64,000 bases of DNA from Prevotella sp. P6B1 (GCF_000702825.1 NZ_JNKF01000013.1:62001-126000); one strand, 5' to 3'. Shown: positions 1 to 9,301, counted from the first letter of the stretch. Numbers and translations: made by a program. Notes: generated by a model not told the origin, from the letters alone.

Positions 1-1
1 A

Positions 2-1309
2 CAACTCGTCAATGTGCTCTATATCCTCGACGAGCCCAGTATCGGTCTGCATCAGCGCGACAACGAACGACTCATCAGTTCACTCAAGGAACTACGCGAC
101 ATCGGCAATACTGTAATCGTTGTTGAGCATGACGAGGATATGATGCGCAGTGCCGACTATGTGGTAGATATCGGTCCACGAGCTGGTCGCAAAGGCGGTG
201 AAGTGGTATTCCAGGGCACACCTGCCGAACTGTTGAAGACCAACACGCTCACAGCACAGTATCTGAATGGCTCACTCACCATTCCCTGCGGCGAACGTCG
301 TAAAGGTTCTGGCCAAAGCCTCGTACTGAAAGGCTGCACTGGCAATAACCTCAAGCATATTGATGCCGAGTTTCCTCTCGGCAAATTGATTGTAGTGACA
401 GGCGTCAGTGGTTCCGGCAAATCAACACTCATCAACGAGACGCTGCAACCCATCCTGTCGCAGCACTTCTACCGCTCACTGAAGCGCCCCATGCCTTACG
501 ACAGTATCGAGGGACTTGACTTGATTGACAAGGTGGTTAGTGTCGACCAAAGCCCTATTGGTCGCACGCCGCGTTCTAACCCCGCCACCTATACTGGCGT
601 GTTCAGCGATATCCGTTCGTTGTTTGTAAACCTGCCCGAAGCCAAGATTCGTGGTTACAAACCCGGCCGCTTCTCATTCAATGTGAAAGGCGGTCGCTGT
701 GAAACGTGTGGTGGCAACGGCTATAAAACCATCGAAATGAATTTCCTGCCCGACATCCAGGTTCCCTGCGAGGACTGTCATGGCAAACGCTATAACCGCG
801 AGACACTCGAAGTGCGCTACAAAGGCAAGTCGATAGCCGACGTACTCGATATGACCATCAATCAGGCAGTAGAATTCTTCGAGAACGTGCCCGACATCCT
901 GCGCAAGATCAAGAGTATACAGGATGTGGGCTTAGGCTATATCAAACTGGGCCAGCCCTCCACGACCCTTTCCGGTGGTGAAAGCCAGCGCATTAAATTA
1001 GCCACCGAGCTCTCTAAACGTGATACCGGCAAGACCATGTATATCCTCGATGAGCCCACCACAGGTCTGCATTTCGAGGATATCCGTATCCTGATGCAGG
1101 TACTGCAGCAGTTGGTTGATCGTGGCAATACCGTGATTATTATCGAACACAACCTCGACGTCATCAAACAGGCCGACTGGATTATCGATATCGGTCCAGA
1201 TGGTGGTCGTGGAGGTGGAGAGATACTCTGTGCAGGCACCCCTGAAGAGGTAGCAAATAATAAGCGGGGCTACACACCCCGCTTCATTAAACAAGCACTC
1301 AAAAAATAA
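2..1309 (+). CDS. uvrA: Excinuclease ABC subunit A, C-terminal part (5' truncated by window edge)
   Basis: UvrA is the damage-recognition ATPase of nucleotide excision repair, acting with UvrB in the cytoplasm. About 435 residues are visible and the reading frame is open to the left edge, so the true start lies outside; the GTG at 14 is an internal codon. The fragment opens in the first ATPase domain with its Walker B ([11 protein letters not shown]). It continues with the second Walker A (GVSGSGKST), a C-terminal zinc module with two CxxC pairs (CETC and CEDC), the ABC signature LSGGESQR and the second Walker B ([11 protein letters not shown]). All expected motifs of the C-terminal half are intact. 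It ends 6 bases before the convergent CsgG-like gene. Confidence 0.97.
   Translation, partial: QLVNVLYILDEPSIGLHQRDNERLISSLKELRDIGNTVIVVEHDEDMMRSADYVVDIGPRAGRKGGEVVFQGTPAELLKTNTLTAQYLNGSLTIPCGERRKGSGQSLVLKGCTGNNLKHIDAEFPLGKLIVVTGVSGSGKSTLINETLQPILSQHFYRSLKRPMPYDSIEGLDLIDKVVSVDQSPIGRTPRSNPATYTGVFSDIRSLFVNLPEAKIRGYKPGRFSFNVKGGRCETCGGNGYKTIEMNFLPDIQVPCEDCHGKRYNRETLEVRYKGKSIADVLDMTINQAVEFFENVPDILRKIKSIQDVGLGYIKLGQPSTTLSGGESQRIKLATELSKRDTGKTMYILDEPTTGLHFEDIRILMQVLQQLVDRGNTVIIIEHNLDVIKQADWIIDIGPDGGRGGGEILCAGTPEEVANNKRGYTPRFIKQALKK
1262..1284. terminator. Candidate terminator hairpin inside the uvrA 3' end
   Basis: AAGCGGGG (1262-1269) pairs perfectly with CCCCGCTT (1277-1284) across a 7-base loop. 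It lies within the last codons of uvrA. Read on the minus strand it falls just after the CsgG-like gene and is followed by ATTATTTGC, a weak T-rich tract. It could end transcription of that operon, or only reflect coding sequence. Moderate to low certainty. Confidence 0.35.
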
Positions 1310-1315
1310 GCGAAT

Positions 1316-2155
1316 TTAGTTCAACAGATTGCCCAGTCCGCCAAGGATATCCTTCTTGGCACGGCTGCGTACAGTGATCTTCTGCTGGTTTTCGAAAGCC
1401 GACTTGATGGCAGGACCACCACTCTTGGTAGAGCAGCGCGACATCGTGCCGCTTACCACTTCGATAACCTTGATCTCACCGATCTTGCGATCTACATTCT
1501 CGCCAGCAACCTGAATCTGTCCGAACACCTCGAAAATCTGTCCGTTCTCAACACCCATATTGCTACCGATGTTGATATAGCAGGTTTTCACACCCTTCTT
1601 GGCGTCAACCTCGTCGAGTGCTTTAACAGTAGCCTCAACCTTGAAGTTATTCTGCACGAAACGCTCCATACGACCTTTAGCGCCATTGGCTGCTGCCGTG
1701 ATAGCCTCAGTCTCCGAATCACCGGTACTGCTATTGGTATAAGTCTCCGAGATGGCTGTCACACCAGTCTCTGTATTAATCAGCGTGAGCGTATAGTTCA
1801 CATTACCCTCATAGTAATAAGTAGTCTTGCCACTAACGGTCGACGACTTGTGAGCACTGCTCACTGAATTCAGGATGCCTTCAACCAACCAGCCGATACC
1901 ATTATCACCCAGATATACCAACAGGTCGTTCTTCACTGTGGGCAGATCAGTCATCGTGCCAGCATCTACCACGTTAAGGCGGTTTGTACCAACCAGTCCC
2001 GATACAACCGACTGCTGTACGGCATTAGCAACAGCATCCTTGCCTGAGCTCTTATTGGTAAACTGTTGTACCAGTACGGCAGGCTTGTCATCTTGGGCCA
2101 TAGCGCCCATTGCACTCAGCAGCATTGCTGCCATCACAAATAGCTTTTTCATCAT
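1316..2155 (-). CDS. Exported CsgG/HfaB-like protein
   Basis: A 279-residue protein with a clear N-terminal signal peptide (MMKKLFVMAAMLLSAMGAMAQ). The next part, with PAVLVQQFTN, a stretch around NRLNVVDAG and a following conserved-looking core, resembles the CsgG/HfaB-like fold used by outer-membrane secretion or penicillin-binding-protein activator proteins. There is no lipobox cysteine, so it is predicted to be soluble in the periplasm rather than a lipoprotein pore. It lies 30 bases after the caspase-like gene on the same strand and lacks its own promoter, so the two are probably co-transcribed. The assignment rests on my reading of the fold family; the specific function is unknown. Two adjacent ATG codons are possible starts. 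Confidence 0.6.
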   Translation of the reverse strand: MMKKLFVMAAMLLSAMGAMAQDDKPAVLVQQFTNKSSGKDAVANAVQQSVVSGLVGTNRLNVVDAGTMTDLPTVKNDLLVYLGDNGIGWLVEGILNSVSSAHKSSTVSGKTTYYYEGNVNYTLTLINTETGVTAISETYTNSSTGDSETEAITAAANGAKGRMERFVQNNFKVEATVKALDEVDAKKGVKTCYINIGSNMGVENGQIFEVFGQIQVAGENVDRKIGEIKVIEVVSGTMSRCSTKSGGPAIKSAFENQQKITVRSRAKKDILGGLGNLLN

Positions 2156-2185
2156 AGGTAAATATTTATAATTTTGAAGATTAAA

Positions 2186-3181
2186 TTATTCCTCATTAGT
2201 TGTTGTCGTTCTCCTCTTCAGGAACGACTTCTGTGCAGGTCTCTGCTGTGCTGGTGTAGCCTGCTGTGCTCCCTGCTGAGCAGCCGGTGTCTGTGTAGTT
2301 GGTACAAACTTGGGCATGTTCTCAAACTTCTTGGCAGCCTTGTCGGCCATCATCCACTTACGCCAGTCGGTAGAGCCAACAGGCGCTGTCACAGTGGGAG
2401 TCTGACTCTTGTCGTTGGTTACAATCGATGTCTCCGACACCTTCTCGGTCACATAGTCACTCAGATCGCCTAACGATACGGCGCCACCGCTCTTTTGAAG
2501 TTTGTCAAGCAGGAAGTAGGTAAACAATCCGTGTTCTTTCGATTTGAGCGGATAGGCAGTCTCGTTGCCCTGTGCAGCCGAGAATACCACCATGTTACCC
2601 GTCACTGGAGCGCTTTTGGCCTTGATAGCCACGCCACGTGCAGCCTTCATCATGTCGCCCTCACGCTTCGAACCGCTAAAGCAGGCATCCAGAAACACCA
2701 GAGTCTGCTTGGCGGGCATCGCCCCTAAGCGTTTGTAGAGAACCTCGGTAGATAGACCGCTTGAAGGTTCGGTGCTATAGCCATCTACCGGCAGCAGATA
2801 AGCTTTCTTACTGTCCTCGTCGGGCATGCCGTGTCCACTATAGTACACGATGGCACGCGCCTGCTGTTTCTTCACGTTGATAATCTTCTCCAACCATGCC
2901 AGGTTGTAGTTCATATCATTGAGCGAGGCATCAGCCACATACTTGATATTCTGCTCGGGCACGCCAAGCGTCTTTATCAGATAGCGCTTAAAGATAGCGC
3001 CATCGTTCAGAGCGAAAGGCACAGCGGCCTCGTGCTTATAATGCTCATTCGAAATAATTACGGCAAAGGTATTAGGATCCTCAACCTCGTTTACTGCCAC
3101 ATAGGTATCCACATCCTTCTGGGCCCATCCCATCTGGATAAATACCGTAAACGCCATTGTCAAAAATATCAATCGCTTCAT
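2186..3181 (-). CDS. Exported caspase-like (C14 family) cysteine peptidase
   Basis: This 331-residue protein has a signal peptide ending near MGWAQ and a caspase-like p20 domain at about residues 35-260. The His of YYSGHG and the Cys of FLDACFSG form the expected His/Cys dyad, so the enzyme looks active. The C-terminal 50 residues are low-complexity (Gln, Ala, Pro, then a basic tail) and look like a linker or tether. Family knowledge: bacterial C14 peptidases usually cleave after basic or acidic residues and are often self-processed; the substrate here is unknown. It is the first gene of a two-gene unit with the CsgG-like protein and has a consensus promoter 40 bases upstream. Confidence 0.85.
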   Translation of the reverse strand: MKRLIFLTMAFTVFIQMGWAQKDVDTYVAVNEVEDPNTFAVIISNEHYKHEAAVPFALNDGAIFKRYLIKTLGVPEQNIKYVADASLNDMNYNLAWLEKIINVKKQQARAIVYYSGHGMPDEDSKKAYLLPVDGYSTEPSSGLSTEVLYKRLGAMPAKQTLVFLDACFSGSKREGDMMKAARGVAIKAKSAPVTGNMVVFSAAQGNETAYPLKSKEHGLFTYFLLDKLQKSGGAVSLGDLSDYVTEKVSETSIVTNDKSQTPTVTAPVGSTDWRKWMMADKAAKKFENMPKFVPTTQTPAAQQGAQQATPAQQRPAQKSFLKRRTTTTNEE

Positions 3182-3220
3182 ACATTTATAGTTTTTACAG
3201 TTTTGTTATGCTATCGTCTG

Positions 3221-3252
3221 CAAATATAAGCACTTTTTTGATAACTTCCAAA
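3221..3252 (-). promoter_or_regulatory. Bacteroidetes-type promoter of the caspase/CsgG-like operon
   Basis: On the minus strand TTTG (3249-3252) is separated by exactly 20 bases from TATATTTG (3221-3228), matching the -33/-7 consensus of the primary Bacteroidetes sigma factor. It lies 40 bases before the start codon. Confidence 0.7.
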
Positions 3253-3395
3253 TAAAACTCTTAAAAAAACGGAAATAGCTCTATTCCAAGTGAATTAACC
3301 TGATGCATTTAGCTCAATTGAACGTCCTCTATTATGATCGCAATGAGCCTGAAAATGTCCCATAAATCATATAATATGTTCTGAAAGTGTCATTT

Positions 3396-4111
3396 ATGAT
3401 GGCTAATCTATTATTTTTTAATTTCTACATCTGTGTTTCGGCATTGCTGCTGGCAGGTGCTCCCCCCATGCAGGCACAGACAAAAGCTAAAGCCAAAAGT
3501 ACAACACAAACTAAGGCCAAAAGCCAGACATAAACCAAAATCAGCACCACTAAGAGCAGTACTGCAAAAGTTAGTTCCTCTAAGATTCTCTATGTAGAGC
3601 CCGAGGATCGTAACTACGCCCAGAACCTGGGCGGGCACATGTTCTGGGACTACACAGCCAGAGAAGGTAATGGCCTGCGAACCGACTTTAAATTGAGTAA
3701 GGAAGAGGAGAAAGCGCTGATAGCCAAGTATTCGTATAGCACATTCGACGAGGCCTACAAGAATCTGCCCGTACTGCCCGACCCATCAGAGGTTGATACA
3801 CGTGAGAAAATGACCCGCTATACCACCAGTGTAGTAGGACCGCTTTGCAGCGGCGTCGAGAATATGAATACCGACATTGTGCTTTATAACGAGGCGGCCG
3901 ATTACGACCGAGGCTCGTGGCTGCTTGAGAATCGGCCCGCTATTCAGCAAGAGGTTGCTTAACCCAGCTCTTCGGCTATTACTATTACCTGATGGATCTC
4001 TCCGACATCCCCCTCGTCCGTACACCTAAAACGCAGGAAGGTGCCAAGAAGTTCAAACTCGAAGACTCACCTTGGAAACTGTCGTACCCTTACAACTTAA
4101 GAAGAGAATAG
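3396..4111 (+). pseudogene. Broken gene for an exported protein of unknown family
   Basis: Read through, this would encode about 238 residues. An ATG at 3396 opens a signal-peptide-like start (MMANLLFFNFYICVSALLLA), followed by a Lys/Thr/Ser/Ala-rich segment. An in-frame TAA at 3531-3533 interrupts the low-complexity part. The same frame then continues through YVEPEDRNYAQNLGGHMFWD to a second stop at 3960-3962. Coding continues without pause in another frame (QLFGYYYYLMDLSDIP onward) to TAG at 4109-4111, which implies loss of about one base near 3957-3964. Both lesions leave clear coding sequence on each side, so decay looks recent. I do not recognise the family. It ends one base before the convergent propeller gene. 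Confidence 0.65.
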
Positions 4112-4112
4112 A

Positions 4113-5699
4113 TTAGTTGAGCGGGATAGAATACAGAGCACGGTTGTTGTGCAGGTAGAGCTTATTGCCGGCGATGCCTACCCTATGGATGGGAATCGTA
4201 AGTTTCAGCTCGGGCACACCTTGCAGTGTTACTAACCACACATTCTGCTGGCCACCGGCATAAGAAGATATACACATGCGATCGCCAACCATACAGAGTG
4301 GCCAATAGAGTGATGATGCAGGGAAATGCTCTGCTGTACGCAGTTCCTTATCAACCATGAGGATATCACCTTTCTCTGTTATGACAGGAAAGAAGATGCC
4401 ATCAGAAGCGATTAGCTCAAACATGCCGTGATATTTGTAGTCTGCATATACAGGTTGAGTGATGATACCACTCAACTTACCATATTCTTCCACCTGCCAT
4501 GGTGAGATGGTTACAGCGGAATCGTTGAGTTCGCGCTTATAAGCCAGTGCGTCGTCGAAGAGCATGAAGGCGCCATCAGGTGTCAGCACAGCATCTTCCA
4601 CCATATCCTTCTTAATACTCAGCATGTTCATAAACCGGCAGGCGCCTGTACGTTTGTCGAACGAAGCGATAAACGGGCGCCCCATCTTTTTGCGGCGTAC
4701 ACCATCCTGCATGCCAAAGCCCAGATTAAACATATAGAGTGTACTGTCGTTGCTTACAATCTGCGAGAAAGCAGAAGTCTTTGACGGCAGGTCATAGCTC
4801 CAGACGGTATTCATCATACTATCGAGACACACCACATGCTGACGGTCGGCAAAGTAATAAAGCGAGTCGTCACGAAGCACATTAGAGTACAAGTGGTTAA
4901 TAACATTCGAGTCGGTCATACCACTCGGATAATAAGAAAAGTAAGGCACGTAAGTACCGCCCGAAACCATAGCACCCGCCACAGCACCACCAACCATCGC
5001 CAGTCCCTGCAGCAAAGAGGCTTTTACATCGGTCACACCAGTCTTGGCATCGTAAGAACTCACCTCGCCTGTAAGAATGTTCAATCGGTTAAGATCATCG
5101 GCTACCACCAGCCAATGCACAGAGTCCTCACGAATCACATGATTCCACCCCCAATTCTTTACATGAGGTATGTTTACGGTCCATAACTTCTGACCCGAGG
5201 TGATGTCGTAGGCACTCAGTTTACCCGAGAGGCGACCTGCATAGCCTAACACGATGTGAGTAGAGTCATCGACCTGTGCAAGATAGAATTTTGACTGCCA
5301 GATCACCTCGCCGGTATGAGGGTTGAGCATGGTCACCTTGTTATTGTTCTTAACTGTGAGTATACCTCCCTTTGTACAATAGACCGTCGAATTACTAAAG
5401 TCGAACGGCTGGGTCCACAACAACTTCGACTCCTTCAGGCTATAGGCACCTATATCTCCCTTGGACTTTATCCATTTACCATCTTTGGTAAGATCACGGA
5501 ATTTCAGCAGCATATAATCCTGCGATGGGGTTATAACGATGTCGTCCAACCGCCGCCCGAACGTCTGGCAGTCGGCTTCAACAACCGTACTATCCAAGGT
5601 GAGTCCAACAGGCTCTTTGGTTATGTCATCAGCCTTCGCTGACATACTGGCAACTAATAACAACAATGTGAACAGATAGGTTCGTAACTCAATTTTCAT
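4113..5699 (-). CDS. Exported beta-propeller (PQQ/WD-like repeat) protein
   Basis: A 528-residue protein starting at MKIELRTYLF, which gives a clean signal peptide ending at SAKA; an upstream in-frame ATG at 5768 would place 23 unrelated residues before it and would cover the promoter. Repeated blades of the type 'tag-G-x-(V/K)-x-W' are visible, for example LKESKLLWTQP, HTGEVIWQSKF and ITSGQKLWTVN, as in PQQ-like propellers. A short Gly/Ala-rich stretch (AMVGGAVAGAMVSGG) sits mid-protein and may be a loop or a membrane-associated insert. No catalytic motif is evident; a binding or scaffold role in the periplasm or at the surface is an inference. Confidence 0.7.
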   Translation of the reverse strand: MKIELRTYLFTLLLLVASMSAKADDITKEPVGLTLDSTVVEADCQTFGRRLDDIVITPSQDYMLLKFRDLTKDGKWIKSKGDIGAYSLKESKLLWTQPFDFSNSTVYCTKGGILTVKNNNKVTMLNPHTGEVIWQSKFYLAQVDDSTHIVLGYAGRLSGKLSAYDITSGQKLWTVNIPHVKNWGWNHVIREDSVHWLVVADDLNRLNILTGEVSSYDAKTGVTDVKASLLQGLAMVGGAVAGAMVSGGTYVPYFSYYPSGMTDSNVINHLYSNVLRDDSLYYFADRQHVVCLDSMMNTVWSYDLPSKTSAFSQIVSNDSTLYMFNLGFGMQDGVRRKKMGRPFIASFDKRTGACRFMNMLSIKKDMVEDAVLTPDGAFMLFDDALAYKRELNDSAVTISPWQVEEYGKLSGIITQPVYADYKYHGMFELIASDGIFFPVITEKGDILMVDKELRTAEHFPASSLYWPLCMVGDRMCISSYAGGQQNVWLVTLQGVPELKLTIPIHRVGIAGNKLYLHNNRALYSIPLN

Positions 5700-5733
5700 T
5701 TTCGAAGTAATTTGAATTGTTAAAAAACTCCGG

Positions 5734-5765
5734 CAAAAGTACACAATATTTCTCAAACCGCCAAA
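5734..5765 (-). promoter_or_regulatory. Extended promoter block, copy 1
   Basis: On the minus strand TTTG, a 20-base spacer beginning GCGGTTTGA and TACTTTTG form a 32-base block 35 bases before the propeller gene. The spacer sequence, not just its length, recurs at 9302-9333, 10149-10180 and 10302-10333. Confidence 0.75.
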
Positions 5766-5799
5766 CAATTTCGCGTAATTATTGGGGCGGTTTGAGAAA
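5749..5799. repeat. Perfect 14-base inverted repeat around a promoter
   Basis: TTTCTCAAACCGCC (5749-5762) and GGCGGTTTGAGAAA (5786-5799) are exact reverse complements separated by 23 bases. The left arm covers the spacer and part of the -33 element of the propeller promoter, so the right arm is a second upstream copy of the same sequence in the opposite orientation. Confidence 0.8.
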
Positions 5800-5924
5800 A
5801 TGGTTACTTCGTGTCAGATATCCATAGGTTTTCACAAATCGGTATTTATTTCGCAAAGATACAAATAAAATCTGATAAATCAATTTTTTTTTGGTAATTA
5901 ACATAATGTTTCGGTTTCATGTAG

Positions 5925-5932
5925 TATCTTTG
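5925..5932 (+). promoter_or_regulatory. -7 element of the CPBP protease gene
   Basis: TATCTTTG matches TAnnTTTG and lies 35 bases before the start codon. No clean TTTG is found 19-21 bases upstream, so the -33 side is uncertain. Confidence 0.5.
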
Positions 5933-5967
5933 CAGCGTGAAACATCAAATTATACATATTTATTATT

Positions 5968-6627
5968 ATGCAGTTATCAGTTTATAAAAGAATCCACATC
6001 GGCGCAATAGCAACATTTTACCTGATTGCTCTATCACTACGTCTGATTATACTGGCTGTTGGACACAAGTATCCCACACTCGAGGGTAATTATGCGTTTC
6101 AGCTTTCCACAGGACTTGGTCCAATCGTTGGAGCACTTATTGCTATGGCCATTTTCAAACGCCAAACAGCCTACACCATCACGGGCAAGTCTATCTGGAA
6201 ATCTGTTGTAACCATAGCGGTGCCATGCCTTGTGTTTGGCATTATCGGAGGATTGGACATGGCAGTATTATGCTTGTTGGCATTCACCTATGGCTTGTTG
6301 GAAGAATACGGATGGCGCGGATTTTTGCAATACGAGCTCAGACATCTCCCCATGTGGCAATACGTTCTGATCATTACAATCATGTGGTTTCTGTGGCATT
6401 TGGACTTGCATCAGCGCAACCTACTGCCATTCTTTTTACTTCTGCTTTTCGCTTCATGGGGAATTGGTAAGGTCGCAACAGATACCCATTCGCTACTTTT
6501 CTGCTCTGCATTTCACGGCATTGTCAATTTCTCGAAACACGGGTTGCTTTCCAACACCCCATTCCTGATAGCTTTCATTTGCATCATCATTTTCTGGATA
6601 GTTCTGTGGTACTTTATCCGTAGATAA
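5968..6627 (+). CDS. CPBP family intramembrane metalloprotease
   Basis: A 219-residue membrane protein with about six hydrophobic segments. The family motifs are present: the EE pair with downstream Arg (LLEEYGWRGFL, about residues 111-121), a following WFLWHLD carrying the second-motif His, and FHGIVNF as the third-motif His/Asn. CPBP proteins (the Abi/CAAX-protease group) cleave within membranes and in bacteria often process peptides or give self-immunity. It stands alone: its upstream neighbour diverges and the downstream gene converges, so no substrate is suggested by context. Confidence 0.85.
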   Translation: MQLSVYKRIHIGAIATFYLIALSLRLIILAVGHKYPTLEGNYAFQLSTGLGPIVGALIAMAIFKRQTAYTITGKSIWKSVVTIAVPCLVFGIIGGLDMAVLCLLAFTYGLLEEYGWRGFLQYELRHLPMWQYVLIITIMWFLWHLDLHQRNLLPFFLLLLFASWGIGKVATDTHSLLFCSAFHGIVNFSKHGLLSNTPFLIAFICIIIFWIVLWYFIRR

Positions 6628-6652
6628 ATCACCTCCTCCGTCCCCATGACCA

Positions 6653-7048
6653 TTATATCTTGATATAGTTATGCAAGTATTTCTGTTGATTGATGATGTC
6701 GAAGATGATGATCTTCTGTATTTTTGGAAGAGCGTAACTTATAGTTCCCCAAAGTGTTATGACATTTATATTTATATACAAAAGAATAGATAACCACACT
6801 CCTATTATTACCAAATCGCGAGCTACAATAGAAAACATACACGCTGCTTTATTCTGAATAGCACGAACTATCAAGTCTGTACTTATCATCGTAATTAATA
6901 CATCCGTCACAAAGTAAACACATACAAGAATTGGATATACAAAAGCAAATATCGCATACTCACCAAGAATTCCACAAAAAAGCAATAGTGAAAACACAAG
7001 GCTCATAACAAACTGCCCTCCAAACATTATAATATGTATCTTACGCAT
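6653..7048 (-). CDS. Small hydrophobic membrane protein, unknown function
   Basis: 131 residues with about three or four predicted transmembrane segments (around residues 8-28, 30-55 and 75-105) and a charged C-terminus ending in basic residues. I recognise no family. It starts 27 bases after the serpin gene on the same strand with no obvious promoter of its own, so it is probably the last gene of the TPR-serpin operon. Its A+T-rich codon use resembles that of the serpin gene and differs from the more G+C-rich pectin genes. Confidence 0.55.
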   Translation of the reverse strand: MRKIHIIMFGGQFVMSLVFSLLLFCGILGEYAIFAFVYPILVCVYFVTDVLITMISTDLIVRAIQNKAACMFSIVARDLVIIGVWLSILLYININVITLWGTISYALPKIQKIIIFDIINQQKYLHNYIKI

Positions 7049-7075
7049 TCCACAAAATATTTTTGCGAGAAATCA

Positions 7076-8353
7076 TCATTTACCTCCACGATATACTCCT
7101 GCAAAGCAGATGGAACCGAAATAGTCACGGATGAAGTAAATGAAAGGACGATTGGCATAAAACTCTGCCTTGGTGGGGTTGCTCAATGCGCATAATGTAA
7201 CAAAAGAAGTAGATGTAACTGCCTCTACATGAGTACCTTTTTCATCAACATCAATTTCGATATTCTGCTTCATCTTATTGATATAAAGTGGGGATTCGCT
7301 CATTAAACTAAAGTCAGCTTTCTTCGAAAAGATATCTGTGAGTCCCATTTCTTGCAACAGATACTTAATATCAATCTCTGATTTTACGTGGAACTTTGGA
7401 AAACTAACATCTATAACATCATACTTTTTAAGTTCTTTGGTACTATTTTTATACTGTTCCATATCCATCTGCTTTATCATACTATCCACTGTAAGATCAT
7501 TATTTGGCAGTATAACATCCATATAAAAGTCCCCAACATAAGGCATACACAGCATGGCATATTTATTATTCTGCATATATCTAAAGCATCCTTCTTTTTC
7601 CGTATTAGTCATCATATTAACAATTCGAGTCTCATCCTTTGCTACATAGAATGTATCTGGTTTAGTATCGTAAAATTCCTGAATCCATGCACCGTTAAAC
7701 AGCAATGTATTGATGAGATAAGCATCGGCATTAGCATCAAATTCCAGCGAGATTTCCTTGATAGCACCATGATTATTTTCTTTATTCCAGCTTTCAACAA
7801 CACTTTTGGCATCATTCTCGTTCTGATACGACAGACAGTCTGCAAAATAATCACGACCGATTGTATGGATATATTCTGGCTTTATAGTGTGTTCATCACG
7901 ATGAAGTAGCAAATTGGATGATTTCATGAAAGCCGTTTTGGTGGCAAGAAATTCCACAACAGAATCTTTAGCATGGCAAAGCATCATCTTTCGTCTCAAC
8001 GCATTAATCTCGTCCAGGCTATATTGGCTTGTGTCCAGTTGCTGCTGCAGCAGTTGCTTGGTTTGTCCGCTGGCGCCATTGCTGATAATATCGAGCGAAT
8101 ATACCACACCTAATGGGGAAATAATAAAATCCTTATCTATATTATTGGCTGCTAGCAATTGAAACAGTTTGAAGGAGAAATCATTTGAAGCACGGATAAT
8201 TTCACGTTCCGATTCGCTAGTTGTATAATTCACATCAGCATGTTCAGCCGCATCTTCTACAGTTTCACGTGCACTACGGCAACCACTACACACTGCAACG
8301 GAAGCCAGCGCTACTATAATTTTAATTATATCTCTTTTCATTACTTTCTTCAT
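7076..8353 (-). CDS. Serpin-family protease inhibitor, predicted lipoprotein
   Basis: About 425 residues. An N-terminal hydrophobic segment ends in VAVCSGC, suggesting lipidation at one of the cysteines. The serpin fold then follows with FIISPLGVVYSLDIISNGA near the start, the hinge DEKGTHVEAVTSTSF before the reactive loop, and the C-terminal signature FYANRPFIYFIRDY. Small residues in the hinge are consistent with an inhibitory serpin that inserts its loop. The P1 residue cannot be fixed: the loop between hinge and signature appears a few residues longer than in alpha-1-antitrypsin. The chosen ATG overlaps the stop of the TPR gene (TGATG); another ATG two codons upstream is possible. Its likely role is protection against serine or cysteine proteases in the host or community. 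Confidence 0.88.
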   Translation of the reverse strand: MKKVMKRDIIKIIVALASVAVCSGCRSARETVEDAAEHADVNYTTSESEREIIRASNDFSFKLFQLLAANNIDKDFIISPLGVVYSLDIISNGASGQTKQLLQQQLDTSQYSLDEINALRRKMMLCHAKDSVVEFLATKTAFMKSSNLLLHRDEHTIKPEYIHTIGRDYFADCLSYQNENDAKSVVESWNKENNHGAIKEISLEFDANADAYLINTLLFNGAWIQEFYDTKPDTFYVAKDETRIVNMMTNTEKEGCFRYMQNNKYAMLCMPYVGDFYMDVILPNNDLTVDSMIKQMDMEQYKNSTKELKKYDVIDVSFPKFHVKSEIDIKYLLQEMGLTDIFSKKADFSLMSESPLYINKMKQNIEIDVDEKGTHVEAVTSTSFVTLCALSNPTKAEFYANRPFIYFIRDYFGSICFAGVYRGGK

Positions 8354-9261
8354 CACCATGATTTTGCTTCCTTAATTCGCTGTTTTGCAATATCCTCAAT
8401 CTCGCTGTCGCCACACTGCACCAGCTTGCTATAATATTTCACTGTTTGCTTTTTATCGCCCTGCGTGTAATATATGTGAGCAATGTTTGATGCCACTATG
8501 ATGTCGTCTGGATTATCTTTGTATATAGACAGGTAGAGTGGTAATGCTTCTGAATAACGATTAGCGATGGCAAGCAACGACGCTTTATCTGAACGAAAGA
8601 TTATGTCGGAAGGATACAATTGCAACATTCTGTCGACCAATTGCTGTGCAAAGTCGCTTTGTTCTGCATCAACCAACTGTACAAAATAATCCTGCATACT
8701 ATCCTTAAATACGTATACACCATCCTCTACCGGTTGATTTAAAGTCCAAAGCCATCTGTTTCCGTTTTTCTCCGAATAGTCTATAACACGCCATAGTTCC
8801 GTTATAGCCTCAGAATAATGGTCTTGTCTGAATAACATTGTAACTTTGCCCAAAGGCAAATCTAACCTGTCGGGATAAAGTCTGATTGCCACATCCAATT
8901 TCTGATAACCTATCTGTATGATAGAATCATTAAACGCCTTAGTATCATACATGTATCCAGCCACTACGCCCGTACTATCTACAAATTGAAGCGCTTTCTG
9001 GTTATCTTCTGGTGGTATAGTAGTGAGGGTTACTACATCGGTCAAAGCTAACTTTATATAATAGTTATACCATGCTGCATATACATCTGGCGATTCAGGT
9101 TCAGCCTGTTCCCATTGTTCTATTATCGCCTTCAACACACGTAAGTCGCTGTCTTTAGCGCACGATAGGTATTTTTCATACCACTCGTTTTCGGATACGG
9201 TTGCACCATAGGAGAACTGCGCTATCACGCACGCCAGAAAAAGAATCAATAGTCTATTCAT
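8353..9261 (-). CDS. Exported TPR-repeat protein
   Basis: A 302-residue protein with a signal peptide (MNRLLILFLACVIAQFSYG). The C-terminal half has helical repeats of TPR type, for example LLAIANRYSEALPLYLSIYKDN followed by IVASNIAHIYYTQGDKKQTVKYYSKL. The N-terminal half resembles Bacteroidales exported TPR proteins of unknown role. It is the first gene of the operon; its stop overlaps the serpin start, so the two are translationally coupled. It carries a copy of the extended promoter block at 9302-9333. A protein-protein interaction role is inferred from the repeats only. Confidence 0.75.
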   Translation of the reverse strand: MNRLLILFLACVIAQFSYGATVSENEWYEKYLSCAKDSDLRVLKAIIEQWEQAEPESPDVYAAWYNYYIKLALTDVVTLTTIPPEDNQKALQFVDSTGVVAGYMYDTKAFNDSIIQIGYQKLDVAIRLYPDRLDLPLGKVTMLFRQDHYSEAITELWRVIDYSEKNGNRWLWTLNQPVEDGVYVFKDSMQDYFVQLVDAEQSDFAQQLVDRMLQLYPSDIIFRSDKASLLAIANRYSEALPLYLSIYKDNPDDIIVASNIAHIYYTQGDKKQTVKYYSKLVQCGDSEIEDIAKQRIKEAKSW

Positions 9262-9301
9262 ACTTAATATAGGTTTTTATCAGTTTCTTAAATACACGCC
9301 A

